Positions 32,391-43,677 of a stretch of DNA of 64,000 bases are shown here, in pieces (positions within the stretch are counted from its first letter, which is position 1; each line of letters begins with the position of its first letter). A program made the translations under genes and the position numbers. This stretch comes from Proteles cristata cristata. Taxonomy: Eukaryota; Chordata; Mammalia; Carnivora; Hyaenidae. The notes below the pieces were generated by a model, which saw only the letters and a program-made list of their open reading frames with translations, searched no databases and had not been told where the DNA came from. The DNA is taken from NCBI GenBank assembly GCA_017311185.1, contig JAESUZ010002694.1, positions 310,001-374,000 on the forward strand, in the 5' to 3' direction.

Positions 32391-32447
32391 AGAGCAAGAG
32401 AGAGAGAGGAAGGAAGGGAGAGAGAGAAAGAAAGAGGGAGAGAGAGA
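32391..32447. repeat. GA-rich low-complexity tract
   Basis: Mixed (GA)n, (AAGG)n and (AAAG)n purine run 110 bases after the CTTT tract, with the purines on the opposite strand. Confidence 0.75.
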
Positions 32448-32459
32448 ATCACTTATATA

Positions 32460-33157
32460 ACTTGCATTTTAAAACTTCATTTTGAAGTTTGTACTCTTAC
32501 TCAAAAGGGGTAACAATGGGATATCCTGAGTACCTTTGGGACACTGTGAGCTATGGGGTAATAAAAAATGTCCCAACTCCTCAAAACCCTCCCTGCCTTA
32601 AATGCATCAATATTTCCAAAGTTTATCGACATTGCATAGAAACCATGCAGAAAGAAAATAATGAAAATATAACTTGAAAAGCAACACTCATTAATCTCTG
32701 TGATGTATCTATGAGGGAGGTAACTATGGACATAAATTATAAATTACATGTGAGATGAGATCTCAAAAGACAATAAATAAAAGCTAACAGAAGCAGAATT
32801 GAGACCCAAAAGCCTCTTTGTGTTTTAGCCTCTGCTCATTCTTTCTAGAAGGGAAGAAGACAGTAGGTGTTTCATTAGATGGAAAGTCAATGCTGGGATT
32901 GTAAAAATGCGATACCTCATCGAGTGTTTTTATTGTTGAAACGCCTGCAGTTGTTTATGAATGCCTGACATGCTTCTTTGGGTCGATGGCTTTATTTCCG
33001 TGGAGGACTCGTGATCACTCTGAACTGGAGTACCCATGATTTTCTTTGTACTTCGGCATAATTTAATGGAAATATATTCTTTTAAGTGTTGAGACAAACC
33101 TATTACTGCAGGAAGATAAAATTTAGAGATCTGAGAGATCTGTTTGGAACCGCATTG
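32460..33157. other. Unique interval
   Basis: No repeat or exon recognised. Confidence 0.4.
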
Positions 33158-33175
33158 CTGGAGGGCAAACTTCTT

Positions 33176-33401
33176 TTTTTTTTTTTAATATTTTTTATTT
33201 ATTTCTAGGAGAGAGAGAGAGAGAGAGACAGCGTGAGCAGGGAGGGTCAGAGAGAGAGGGAGTCACAGACTGAAACAGACTCCAGGCTCTGAGCTGGCAG
33301 TCAGCACAGAGCCTGATGCGGGGCTCGAACCCACGAACCGTGAGATCATGACCTAAGCAAAAGTCAGACGCTTAACCAACTAAGCCACCCAGGCGCCCCA
33401 A
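33176..33401 (-). mobile_element. Young SINEC_Fc SINE with perfect 18-bp TSD
   Basis: Carries the 'ctaggagagag' tail junction and 'gagctggcagtcagcacaga', the subfamily shared with copies at 42,275, 43,453, 44,094 and 63,084. The head is intact, ending 'ctaagccacccaggcgcccc'. The duplication 'ctggagggcaaacttctt' is exact at 33,158-33,175 and 33,402-33,419. Confidence 0.97.
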
Positions 33402-33419
33402 CTGGAGGGCAAACTTCTT

Positions 33420-34215
33420 AACTGGAAACATACTCTCCGTGGTTAGCGTTCTGTGGGTTTCGGCGAGTTTCTCATTGTAGTCTCACTAGATGGTACGGCT
33501 CTTATAAAGGAGAAATGCCAACCGAATGGAAGAAAAGAGTCATAAATAGTGCTCAGTTGCTAGAGGCCCAAGTGCTTTAAAGTGCGTCCCTTTCAGAAAC
33601 TTGAGCCTCCCAAATAAAGAGACTCATCCAAGCCCATGCACGACTAGGTGAGAGCAGGGCCCATACTCACCCTGTTGTCTCCTTTTAAGAATGTCCAGCC
33701 CCGAATCTATGGAACGTAACCAGGCACTGACACTACGAGAGCTGCTCTGCACTTCACAGAGGCACATGGGCCTCTTCCTCCATCATTTGGATTTCGGAGA
33801 CTTGTCTTTGCTTGATCTTCACTTGACTTTACAATTTTGTTTCTGCCTTCATTGGGCTGAAATGATCTAGACCTACTTTTAAGTCAGGTATGGGGCGAGA
33901 ATGTCATCACACAACAAATAACAGAGAATCATGAACAATGAAAATTATGGCACCCACTGAGCGTTTTGCTCTTTTGTCCTTTGAACTATCTTAATCTTTA
34001 AGATCATATTTTAATTGCACAGTGTTGTGCTAATCCACCTCTTTTCCACTGCAACCATCCCCTGACCCCATGGCTTCCCCTCCATTCTTATGATATCCTC
34101 ATTTATATTTGCATTTGCTCTGAAAACCATTACTGTATTTCAAATGCTTTGTGACAAAGTTATACATTTATAAGATACCTCTGTACCCCTAAATATGGAA
34201 TTCTAAGGGTAAGGG
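33420..34215. other. Mostly unique; possible MIR traces
   Basis: 33,590-33,685 ('aagagactcatccaagccca' then 'agagcagggcccatactc') and 33,955-34,020 weakly recall MIR in the plus direction. Otherwise nothing is recognised. Confidence 0.35.
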
Positions 34216-34444
34216 CATTTTAAAAACTTTTTTATGTTTATTATTTTGAGAGAGAGAGAGAGAGGGAGACAGCATGAGCGGGGGGGGGTGGGGGACAGAG
34301 AGAGGGAGACACAGAATCCGAAGCAGGCTCCAGGCTCTGAGCTGTCAGCACAGTGCCCGACACAGGGCTCAAACTCACAAATTGCAAGATCGTGACCTGA
34401 GCCAAAGTCAGACACTTAACCGGCTGAGCCACCCAGGCACCCCT
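34216..34444 (-). mobile_element. SINEC_Fc-type SINE, antisense
   Basis: 'ttttatgtttattattttga' tail, a GA run, a run of nine Gs within 'gcatgagcgggggg', 'gaagcaggctccaggctctg', 'agatcgtgacctgagccaaa' and the head 'gagccacccaggcacccc'. It has the 'gctgtcagcacag' variant. Full length. Confidence 0.93.
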
Positions 34445-34925
34445 AATTTTTTTTTTAATTTAATGATTCATCTAAATTGATTTTGATCAATACATGTTCA
34501 AATGTTTGTGTGTATGTATGTCTATATTTATATGTAACATAAATATATATTTCTTCAAATTATCCTAATGCATTTTCATGCACACAACTTAAAGACAGAT
34601 ATATAAAATATATCTATTTTTATCATGACAGCGTAAGTTTATTACACTGTAAGGCATGTAGTTCCATGGGTGAAATAATTTAACTGGCTTTTAATAAATA
34701 ATGACAGGTTAAATGTCAATGTTCTAAAGATAGAAATACCCATATACAAACTTCACATGATTTAAATCTGTTCATTTTTAATGAATTTGCTCCTTTTGTA
34801 CACGTAAAAATGTTCCACTGGGGAAACATAATGTAGTTCAAAAAGTATTAAAATTATACTTCTTATAGATTTTTTAAATGTTTAATTTAAAAACTATTTT
34901 CATTTTTTAAATTAAACGTGTGTAC
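34445..34925. other. Very AT-rich unique interval
   Basis: No repeat recognised. It forms the putative downstream intron sequence if the next feature is a real minus-strand exon. Confidence 0.4.
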
Positions 34926-34995
34926 CTGTGGGACTGAGCTCAGGCACATATCTCACATCCAGATTTCCCTTTTCCTCTTCCCAGTCGGGGATGCA
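34926..34995 (-). CDS. Candidate internal coding exon of an unidentified gene
   Basis: On the minus strand, a pyrimidine-rich stretch (complement of 34,998-35,030, about 30 bases) ends in 'ttttcacag'. A 70-base segment follows, then the donor 'CCACAG|gtacaca'. Only one of the three frames is open. It reads CIPDWEEEKGNLDVRYVPEL then SPT, assuming the exon starts in phase 0 and ends in phase 1. GC is higher than in the flanking AT-rich DNA, and no repeat signature overlaps it. I do not recognise the protein. It may be a true exon of a large gene whose other exons lie outside the window, or chance. Confidence 0.45.
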
Positions 34996-35559
34996 CTGTG
35001 AAAAAGGAGAAGACAAAATAAAGAAAACATAATGATGCAATTCCAGCCCACAGTCTTAATAAAAGCTCTTATTTTCCTGGACTTTCAAAATATTTCATGC
35101 CCTTATATGCTTTAATTTTTAGGACAAGGCAATAGGATAAAGCATTACACTTAACTCTAATAGGAAACCAAGTTATATTCCATAGGGGGGAAAACATAAG
35201 AATAAAAAATATTTTAGTAAGAGCAAAGCAGATACAACCTATTATCAAATAACTATGAAAGTGTGATGTCTAGACACCTAAGTAGAAAATGATGAGTAAA
35301 TCAAGGCTATATCATTATGTTCTGTTTTAGAATAATAAAATATAGGCAATCATTATCAAGGATTGCATTAGCCATAGTTCAGTAGCAATAGTTCCAATGA
35401 ATCATTAAGGCCACCCATAACTATAGACCCCTACCTCTCCATTTCAACAGGTTGTACACATTTTTATGCCCAGAATAAAACATTGCAATGAATTTCCATA
35501 TGATCTGAAGAACATAATGTGAAAAATAATTTGAATTATTTGTTTTGTAAATGGTAATA
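34996..35559. other. Unique AT-rich interval
   Basis: Starts with the pyrimidine tract (minus strand) of the candidate exon. No repeat recognised. Confidence 0.4.
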
Positions 35560-35735
35560 ATGAAAGCTAATACAGAGTACATATGGCACCTACTGTTAAA
35601 GAACATTATTTCATTTTATTCTCAAGATTTTTCATCACGTGTTTACTGATTGAAAATATTATACTTACATTAGTATGTATGGTTAACTAACACTTAGATA
35701 AGTTAAATTTCTTGCTTCAACACAATTGCTGTAAG
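35560..35735 (+). mobile_element. Possible MIR
   Basis: 'acattatttcattttattct' then 'caagatttttcatcacgtgt' and 'cttagataagttaaatttct' follow the MIR order of 'attatctcatttaatcctcac' and 'gttaagtaacttgcc', with many differences. Confidence 0.4.
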
Positions 35736-36125
35736 AAGAGAGAACCCAGAAGGGTCTCCAAATTTTATTGTGCATGTTGCCGTTTACTACCACTCCATGC
35801 TAAGTGGACACGCGGCTAAACCCAGCCCTCACTTCTCTCGCTGAACTGCTGAGCTGCTTTCCCTTGGGATTCATTCACGCAGGGGGAGTACCTTTGCCTA
35901 ATTTTCTCTGGTAGCCATGCTTGAACATTGATGTATATGATTCCAGAATTTCCATTATTAACCATGCATTTGGACATATGAAATAAACATAATTGAGTTG
36001 CTTGTCCAGTTATTGAGAATAACTGATTCTAAAATGACTTATTCTATAAAAGAGCTTGAATTAACCCATTTCATACAAAAGATAATAGGGCAGTTAAGAG
36101 AGAATCATATGAAACATTCTCTTTT
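35736..36125. other. Unique interval
   Basis: Nothing recognised. Confidence 0.35.
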
Positions 36126-36241
36126 TTTAAAGATTAATCACAGTGTAGTTCACATACAGAGTTATATTAATTTCAGGTGTACAATATAGTGATTCAACAA
36201 TTCTGTACATCACTCAGTACTCATCAAGATAAGTGTATCCT
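36126..36241 (-). mobile_element. L1 3' UTR, antisense (start of the 36-38 kb L1)
   Basis: 'agtgtagttcacatacagag' then 'ttaatttcaggtgtacaata' and 'cagtactcatcaagataagt' is carnivore-type L1 3' UTR in reverse complement. It is cut by a SINE at 36,242. Confidence 0.85.
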
Positions 36242-36458
36242 TGGGGCACTTGGGAGGCTCAGTTGGTTAAGAGTCCAACTCTTGGTTTTGGCTCAGGTCA
36301 TGATCTCACAGCTTCGTGAATTTGAGCCCCGTAACGGGCTCTGTGCTGGCAGCATACAGCCTTCTTGGGATTCTCTCTCTTCCTCTCTCTCTCTCTCTCT
36401 GCCATTCCCCCACTCATGCCATCTCTGTCTCTCTCAAAATAAATAAAGATAAGGGATT
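36242..36458 (+). mobile_element. SINEC SINE inserted in L1 3' UTR
   Basis: Head 'ggggcacttgggaggctcag', the 'gagtccaactcttggttttg' variant, 'gatctcacagcttcgtgaat', CT run and 'caaaataaataaagataag'. The L1 words 'agataag' occur on both sides, and the L1 text 'tgta(t/c)cc/ctc' continues after it, consistent with a short target-site duplication. Confidence 0.9.
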
Positions 36459-38400
36459 CAGTGTACTCTTAATCTCTTTCACCTATTCCAGTAACCCCAT
36501 GCCTTTCTTCTAGTAACCATCTATTTATTCTCTGTATTTAAGAGTCTGTGTTTTGGTTTCTCTCTCTCTTTTTTTTCCCTCCTTTGTTTAGTTGTTTTGT
36601 TTCTTACATTCCACATATGCATGGAATCGTATGGTACTTTTCTTTGTCTGACTGACTTATTTTGCTTAGCAATGTACCCTCTAGATCCATTCACATTGTT
36701 ACAAATGGAAAGATGTCATTCTTTTTTATAGCTGGGTAGTATTCCATTGTGTATATATAACACTTCTTTATCCACTCATCTGTCTATGGATACTTAGGTT
36801 GAGTCCGTATCTTGGCTGTTGTACTTAATGCTGCAATAAACATAGGAGTAGTGCATATATTCCTTTGAATTAGTGTTCTTCTATTCTTTGGGTAAATACC
36901 CAGTTGTGGAATTACTGAATTTTATGGTAGTTCTAGTTTTAATTTTTTGAGGAACCTCCATACTGTTTTCCACAGTGGCTGTATCAGTTTGCATTCCCAC
37001 CATTCAGTGCACAGGGCTTCCTTTTTCTTCACATCCTCACCAACACTTGTTGTTATGTTTGTTGTTGATTTAGCCATCCTGATAGGTGTGAGGTGGTGTC
37101 TCATTGTGGTTTTGATTTCCATTTCTATGATGATGAGTGGTGTTGAACTTTTTTTCATGTCTCTTGGCCATCTGGATGTCTTCTTTGGATAAATGTCTAT
37201 TCATGTCTTCTGCCCATTTTTAATTGGGTTACTTATTTTTTCAGGTGTCAATTTGTAGATAGATGTTCTTTATATATTTGAGGTACTACCCCTTTATTGG
37301 ATATGCCGTTTGCAAGTATCTTCTCCCATTCAGTAGGTTGTCTTTTTGTTTTGTTTATTGTTTCCTTTCCTGTGCAGAAGTTTTTTATTTTGATGAGGTC
37401 CCAACAGTTTATTTTTGCTTTTGTTTCCCTTGGGTTAGGAGACATGTCTAGAAAAAAGTTGTTACAGCAATGTCAGAGAAATTACTGTCTGTTCTCTCTT
37501 CTAGGATTTTTATGGTTTCAGGTCTCACATTTATGTCCTTAATCCATTTTGTGTCTATTTTGTTTATAGTGTAAGAAAGTGGTCCAGTTTTTTCTTCTGC
37601 ATGTTGCGATCGCATTTTCTTAACACCATTTGTTAAAGAGACTCCCTTTTTTCCATTACATATTCTTGCTATCTTTGTCAAAGATTAATTGATCATATAA
37701 TTGTGGGTTTATTACTGGGCTTTCTATTCTGTTCCACTGATCTATGTCTATTTTTGTGATAATACCATACTGTTTTGATTACTACAGATTTGTGATATAC
37801 CCTGAAATCTGGAATTGTGACCCATCCAGCTTTTTTTTTCTTTTTCAAAATTGCATTGGCTATTTTGGGACTTTTGTGGTTCCACACACATTTTAGGATT
37901 GTTTGTTCTAGCTCTGTGAACAATGCTGTTGGTACTTTCTTATGGATGGTATTAAATATGTAGGTGGCTTTGGGCAGTATAGACATTTTAACAATATGTG
38001 TTATTCCAGTCCATGAACATGGAGTGTTTTTTCCATGTGTTTGGGTTCTCTTCAATTTCTTTCCATTCCAGTGGTTTATAGTTTCCAGTGTATGGGTCTT
38101 TTACCTGCTTGGTTAAGTTTATTCCTTGGTATTTTATTATTTTGGTGCAAATGTAACTGGGTTTGTTTTTTTTTAACTTCTCTCTCTGCTGTGTCATTAT
38201 TAGTGTATAGAAATGCAACAGATTTCTATACATTGATTTTGTCTACTGCAATCTTACTGACTTCGTTTGTCAGTTCTAGTAATTTTTGGGTGGAGTCTTT
38301 AGGGTTTTCTATGTATAGTATCATGTCATCTGCAAATGGGGAAAGTTTTACTTCTGTACCAATTTGGATGCCTTTTATTTCTTTCTCTTATGTCTTTTTC
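36459..38400 (-). mobile_element. L1 3' UTR and ORF2 3' half, antisense
   Basis: Clear reverse-complement L1: 'tagtattccattgtgtatat' near 36,736, 'ccacagtggctgtatcagtt' near 36,970, 'gatgtcttctttggataaat', 'caaagattaattgatcat' and 'tcatgtcatctgcaaatggg' at about 38,322. It keeps long recognisable ORF2 pieces and is less decayed than the other large copies. The match stops near 38,400, which is the 5' truncation. Confidence 0.92.
36922..38233 (-). pseudogene. L1 ORF2 C-terminal remnant, frameshifted
   Basis: Four minus-strand open pieces in different frames line up with the ORF2p C-terminal region. 37,988-38,233 has [20 protein letters not shown]. 37,693-38,055 has [33 protein letters not shown] and AGWVTIPDF. 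37,248-37,445 has KINCWDLIKIKNFCTGKETI. 36,922-37,158 has [20 protein letters not shown], the cysteine-rich end. Frameshifts between them mean no protein is made. The Cys-rich segment in intact ORF2p supports RNA binding. Confidence 0.88.
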
Positions 38401-39822
38401 ATATTTCATTCTTCTTAGACTCTGGTTCTTTCTCTTGGTTACAAGAAAATTTTCAGTGCTCCAAATGACACAAAGCCTAAGAATGAGGTATCTGAGGAAT
38501 TTCTGTGTTGCTAAGAAGCAGCAAAGACAGAGAAGACCAAAAATGGGGGATAACAGAAGAGATTGCAAAATCTTAGGAGATGAATGCAGGTGGATCTGCA
38601 CTGATTTAGGAAACCAGAGAAAAACAAAAGTGCTTGCCCAGGCAAAGCAACAAAAGCCGGCTGAATAGAGAGGAATCGCAGGACAGACAGCTGGCCCCTC
38701 AAGTTAACCAGACCTATCCTTAGACTTTCTCTAAGAAACACTGCCACCCAGTAGCTGCTCCTTCTCCCATAGCTGCAGACGCTTACTTTCTGCAGGGCTC
38801 AGGCACAGAGCTGAACTGTGCTTGTGAGTGCGTGAGGGACCGTACTGGGAAAGTGGAATTCCTGAAAAGGAGACAAGAGTGAGATACCCAAAGCTCTTTC
38901 CTGCTTGGGTTCTCCAGTTCTGGCTGCCAGACTTAATCACCCCTGGCCCCCACTTCCCTCCAGCAGAGGAGATTAGAGGATTTGTCTCTGCAGAGACTGA
39001 CTAAGAGAAGTAATATTCAAAGGTGCTTAACAAAGTGACCAAGTCCCTATTTAATCACCCAGGTGGTGTCTACTGGCTGAGAAGCAGTCATGCTCTTTGT
39101 TATGTGATGGGATGGGGGCAGCAATTATACCTCAGGTAGAGTTGTAGCAAGGCGACACATGCCACACTGTAAGCTTCTGCAATGTTCTCTCTCAGTTCTG
39201 TCTCAGTAAGAAAAATAGAAAAGAGCCTAGAGAGTTAGAACATAATTATAAAAGAGTCTGAAGCTTTCAGGGACATTTGTGTGGAGAAAGACATCCTTTC
39301 CCATGATAATCCTATAGTTTAGTTCAGATGGTCCATATCCGGACTACATGGATGTTGCAGGAAGCTGGGTCTCGTATAAGTCACAACCTAGCCGTGTGGC
39401 TCTAGCAGGCCATCGCAAGCATTACCTTATGATCCACAGTTTAGACACTAAACATGATCAGAATTCCTGAACTCACAAAATACTGTGATCTGAAAATTCC
39501 AGTGAAGGAGACCAGTAGCTCATATCAAACTAAAGTTCTGATTTGGACTCCTAGTGCATACTAGAGTAATAATAGACTCCAAAGCTAACCATTAGACTTT
39601 TGCCATGGATATTTGGTTTTTTTAAAGTTTGTTTTAATAAAATATATTAAAATCTTAAAATTATAAATTCAGTTAACAGTGAAAATGAAATCAGAAAACC
39701 AAAAGTTATAGGCTATAAATTATACTTAGCTTGAATGCTCTCAGGTATGTGTGACATCAGGAAACATTTACTCTGTGTTGTACACTTTTAAACACATATT
39801 CAAGTCTTAACATAGTAAGTGG
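38401..39822. other. Unidentified sequence beyond the L1 truncation
   Basis: About 38,415-39,220 is GC-moderate and reads like transcribed sequence. An open piece ends at 38,668, and purine-rich words such as 'agaagaccaaaaatggggg' occur. I cannot identify a parent gene or an LTR family. From 39,220 onward it is AT-rich and unrecognised. It could be a processed pseudogene, an inverted L1 5' part, or unique flank. Confidence 0.35.
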
Positions 39823-39840
39823 TTTTTGAAATAGTTCTCT

Positions 39841-40068
39841 GTGGGGGCGGGGGGGGGGCGCATGGGTGGCTTAGTCAGTTGAGTGTCCGACTTTGGCTCA
39901 GGTCATGATCTCGAGGTTGGTGGATTCAAGACCCATGTCGGGCTCTGTGCTGACAGCCAGCTCAGAGCCTGGAGCCTGTTTCAGATTCTGTATCTCCCTC
40001 TCTCTCTGTGACCCTCCCCTGCTCACGCTGTCTCTCTCTCTAAATAAATAAATAAAACATTAAAAAAA
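39841..40068 (+). mobile_element. Young SINEC_Fc SINE with perfect 18-bp TSD
   Basis: Starts with an extended G run ('gggggcggggggggggcgc'-like) before 'atgggtggcttagtcagttg'. It has 'gctgacagccagctcagagc', the variant shared with 18,269, and the tail 'aaataaataaataaaacatt'. Duplication 'tttttgaaatagttctct' is exact at 39,823-39,840 and 40,069-40,086. The B box is mutated ('ggattcaagaccc'). Confidence 0.96.
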
Positions 40069-40141
40069 TTTTTGAAATAGTTCTCTAACAATTGAGGTTC
40101 TAGCGATGACCCCACAATAAGTGTTATAGAAAGAGGGAGTA

Positions 40142-40358
40142 GGGGCGCCTGGGTGGCTCAGTCGGGTAAGCATTTGACTTCAACTCAGGTCATCATCTCG
40201 CGGTTTGTGAGTTTGAGCCCCGCGCCGGGCTCTATGCTAACAGCTCGGAGCCTGGAGCCTGTTTCAGATTCTGCATCTCCCCCTTCTCTGCCTGTCCCAT
40301 GCCCATGCTCTGTCTCTCTGCCTCTCAATAATAAATAAATGTTCAAAAATTAAAAAAA
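40142..40358 (+). mobile_element. Young SINEC_Fc SINE with 12-bp TSD
   Basis: Head 'ggggcgcctgggtggctcag', B box region 'gagtttgagccccgcgccgg', 'acagctcggagcctggagcc', tail 'caataataaataaatgttc'. Duplication 'aaagagggagta' is at 40,130-40,141 and 40,359-40,370. It lies 73 bases after the previous SINE in the same orientation. Confidence 0.95.
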
Positions 40359-40374
40359 AAAGAGGGAGTAAAGC

Positions 40375-40565
40375 GTAATGAATATCCACTATGTACCTAG
40401 ATAGAGTTCAAGAGACTTTGAAAATGTGGTTTACTTCATTCTTCACAATGAACCAGCCAGTCTCCATACTTCCACTTGATAAGTGAGAGAATTATATTTT
40501 GATTAAGTTGCTTAAGGTCACAATTCCAGAGGCCATGTTCTTGGCACTGGGGCATGAAAGGTGAT
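40375..40565 (+). mobile_element. MIR
   Basis: MIR landmarks in order: 'actatgtacctagatagagt', 'tttacttcattcttcacaat', 'gataagtgagagaattat', 'gttgcttaaggtcacaat' (40,507-40,524) and 'ccatgttcttggcactgg'. Confidence 0.7.
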
Positions 40566-41319
40566 CGTATAGGTGATGTGATTTTCTGGGCTAAATCACG
40601 TTCTGTGAACATGCCTCACGAAAAGGAGATCAGCCTTTTATCACCAGCAATGCATTTCCTCATATACCCTCTTTCATAAACCTAATTAAATTTGTTTCTT
40701 TAGAAAATGTAACAGATTTGAATAAAAGGGAAAAAGCAGGAACAGAACAAATAGAAATCCTCTGTGTGCTTGGTATCTCGTATTGTAGCTGTTCTAAATT
40801 GCATGTTGTGTATTACAATGCCTTGTGTTATTTCTGAGTTAATTGCAGACTTAGGGAAGGAACTATGAATTAGAGTAATTCTTTTCTATTTATTCTTTTC
40901 CTGTACACTCCCTCTATAGTATGTACATATTCCGAAAATAATGGTGAAGCCATCAAATATTAAAACATTTGGCGCAGCTTGAAGTACACACGGTTACGAG
41001 CTATTAGAGTGATATTAGATTGAATACCTACCCAGAGCCAAATAGTCCCTTTATGACAGGTGTTACTGCCTGAGCCTCTTAAGGGCTCAGAAAACTACCA
41101 GCGTGAGGCAGACGGCTCCCTGAGAAGCACGCCCCGACAGTGGGGCATGGATTTCAGTTAGGAGAAGCAGCAGGAGCAGAAGCGCAGGGAATTCAATTCC
41201 AGTTTGCACAATTTTATTTAAAGCCAGGAACAGGGACACTTGGTGATTGCAAGAAAAAAGACGTTTTACTTTCAATAAAAATTTTTACTGCTGGAAACTT
41301 TTCAGGTCTCTAATGGTAA
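40566..41319. other. Unique AT-rich interval
   Basis: No repeat or exon recognised. Confidence 0.4.
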
Positions 41320-41515
41320 AATAGAAAAAAAAATTTTGGTTCAAATCTAGATTTGGTACTTGCTGACTTCGGTTAAGTTACTTAACCTTCCTGAGCCTAA
41401 GGTTTTATTATTTTTTTCCTATATAAATTGGGAAGAAGGTAGGCAATCTCACAGGTTTTTTGATAGCACCTAAATGAGAGAATATATATATACAGCATAG
41501 CTCTGATAATAAATC
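41320..41515 (-). mobile_element. MIR, antisense
   Basis: 'ttggttcaaatctagatttg' then 'gtacttgctgacttcggtta' and 'agttacttaaccttcctgag' is the reverse MIR core. 'tttgatagcacctaaatgag' and 'gctctgataataaat' give its end. One of the better preserved MIRs here. Confidence 0.72.
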
Positions 41516-42257
41516 GTGATTTCTTCTCTCCAATACAAATTTTAAACAGGTGTCTGGCTTAGGGAGAGGTAGGTCAAGTTTTGCTTATTTGAAAATATAC
41601 CCCTGTGTTTGGGATGCACTGTTAGCATTTTCAGACACTGACCTGGGTGTCTTCTCGAAACTGTCAGAGAGGGACCTGATTTCCCTGCTGTTTCATGGAG
41701 CAAAACAGTCACTTCAGTGTATGTCAGTTGATTGATTTTTTAACTGTGTCAGTCTGAGCATAGATTACTGTTGTATTCCTTTCTCTGACTCTGTTTTTCT
41801 AATCAGAACAATCCACTGGGCCTTTCCCACATTGGGAGAGTGTTGTATAACCCTCTCTGATCTGGTAAGAAAATTCTTTCTGGTGGTATACCTCATCCAT
41901 TGCCATGTATACGCCTAAGAGATTTACCCAGAGAGAGAAGAGCTTGCTAGCTCATGAGTCAGTCTCACCAGGATCCAGAAGATTCAAAGAATTCCTCTGG
42001 ACTCATGTTGATGGCTTTCTTAACACCTGATGTAGTGTTCTCTGAAACTGAGCACAGCAGGGTGGGCTTCTAAGCATCACATTTAGGGGTGGGGGTACTG
42101 TCATCTGTGACTTCCAGATTTGGGCAGTAAACTATTACTTGTTCCTATAGCTGCTTCAGTAGTGAAATTGTTAGAACCCGATGGCATTTAATCTTGGCAT
42201 TCTGATGGAGGAAGAACAAACGTGGGAATTCAGGTTTCCTTCTCTGTGTGATAGGTA
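41516..42257. other. Unique interval
   Basis: No repeat or exon recognised. Confidence 0.4.
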
Positions 42258-42274
42258 TATCAAGATATATTTTA

Positions 42275-42515
42275 TTTTTTATTTTTTTTATTTTATTTTT
42301 TTTTTTTTAATATTTTTATTTTATTTCTAGGATAGAGAGAGACAGTGTGAACAGGAGAGGATCAGAGAGAGAGGGAATCACAGACTGAAACAGGCTCCAG
42401 GCTCTGAACTGGCAGTCAGCACAGAGCCCGACGCGGGGCTCGAACCCACGAACCGCGAGATCATGACCCAAGCGAAAGTCGGACGCTTAACCGACTAAGC
42501 CACCCAGGCGCCCCG
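42275..42515 (-). mobile_element. Young SINEC_Fc SINE with 17-bp TSD
   Basis: Its long, interrupted poly-T (poly-A tail) covers 42,275-42,318. 'ttctaggatagagagagaca', 'gaactggcagtcagcacaga', intact B box complement 'ggggctcgaaccc' and head 'ctaagccacccaggcgcccc' follow. Duplication 'tatcaagatatatttta' is exact at 42,258-42,274 and 42,516-42,532. Confidence 0.97.
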
Positions 42516-42532
42516 TATCAAGATATATTTTA

Positions 42533-43438
42533 AAGGAACCAAATTATTCGAGTAGTTTGTAATTTTAAAGTAATCTCATTTGTCTTAACATTTCCCTGTG
42601 TAAACAGGTAGATGCTAATATGAGATGATAAAAATTATATTTTGAAAATAATTGCTGAGTATGTTTCATTTCCTTTTCTATGTACAGATAATGCAGACTG
42701 GCCTGGAAGGCTGTGATTTTATGCTTCAGATTGAATGACCTCTGCATGATTATGTAGCCAAGGGCTTCAGGTAGTCATTGACACCTAGTCCAGTAGCATT
42801 AATTAGAGAGCATTTCCTTATAAACATTAAATTGCATAAAAAGTAACATTATCCCAGAATATCATCTTGAGGACTTACTATGAATGTGAGGTTCAGTTAT
42901 AGTGAAAAACTGCCTTTCTCCAAAACCCCAAATAAAACAAGCCACTATATACTAAAGTAAATACATAGAATTTGCTGGTGAGTCTTGTAATATCTGCAAG
43001 TAGTCCAAAAACCCAAAGATGAGAAATAATGACTCTACAGTTGGGACCTTTAGCTGAAGTTTAGCAGACGTTCATTGCCAGAAAGAGGGATATTGGAATA
43101 ATGTCATTGGGTCCCATGTTACGATCCTTAAAGTTGATACTAGAGACCATATTTTTCCATAATTTGTTTTTATGTACATTTTAATTAATATACATATTGT
43201 ACCATGAGAGGTCAGGGTTAACTCGTCTAAAACTAATATATCACAGGCTGGACCTCCAGATTGAGAGTTGGAAACTCAGATCAGAAGCTCAGATCATTTT
43301 AAGATCTTACAAGCTAAATGCTCTATATTTGTATTGTACATTAACCTTTCTAAAAATATTTGCATCATATTGTCATCATCATCTCTAAAAACACACTATG
43401 AATGTGTAACCCCTTTTAAAGATATTAAAAATAGCTTT
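42533..43438. other. Unique AT-rich interval
   Basis: No repeat or exon recognised. Confidence 0.4.
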
Positions 43439-43452
43439 AAAAATGTTAAGAG

Positions 43453-43663
43453 GGGGCGCCTGGGTGGCTTAGTCGGTTAAGCGTCCGACTTTCGCTTGGG
43501 TCATGATCTCACAGTTCGTGGGTTTGAGCCCCGCGTCGGGCTCTGTGCTGACTGCCAGCTCAGAGCCTGGAGCCTGTTTCAGTCTGTGATTCCCTCTCTC
43601 TCTGACAATCCCCTGTTCACACTGTCTCTCTCTATCCTAGAAATAAATAAAAATATTTTTTAA
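43453..43663 (+). mobile_element. Young SINEC_Fc SINE with 14-bp TSD
   Basis: 'ggcgcctgggtggcttagtc', 'gactgccagctcagagcctg', 'tttcagtctgtgattccctc' and the 'tcctagaaataaataaaaat' tail junction. Duplication 'aaaaatgttaagag' is at 43,439-43,452 and 43,664-43,677. Confidence 0.96.
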
Positions 43664-43677
43664 AAAAATGTTAAGAG

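Noticed and set aside
32016..32452. Long minus-strand ORFs of 97 and 170 codons
   Set aside because: They read through the CTTT/CTTC tract, giving KERKKERKK repeats; low-complexity artefact.
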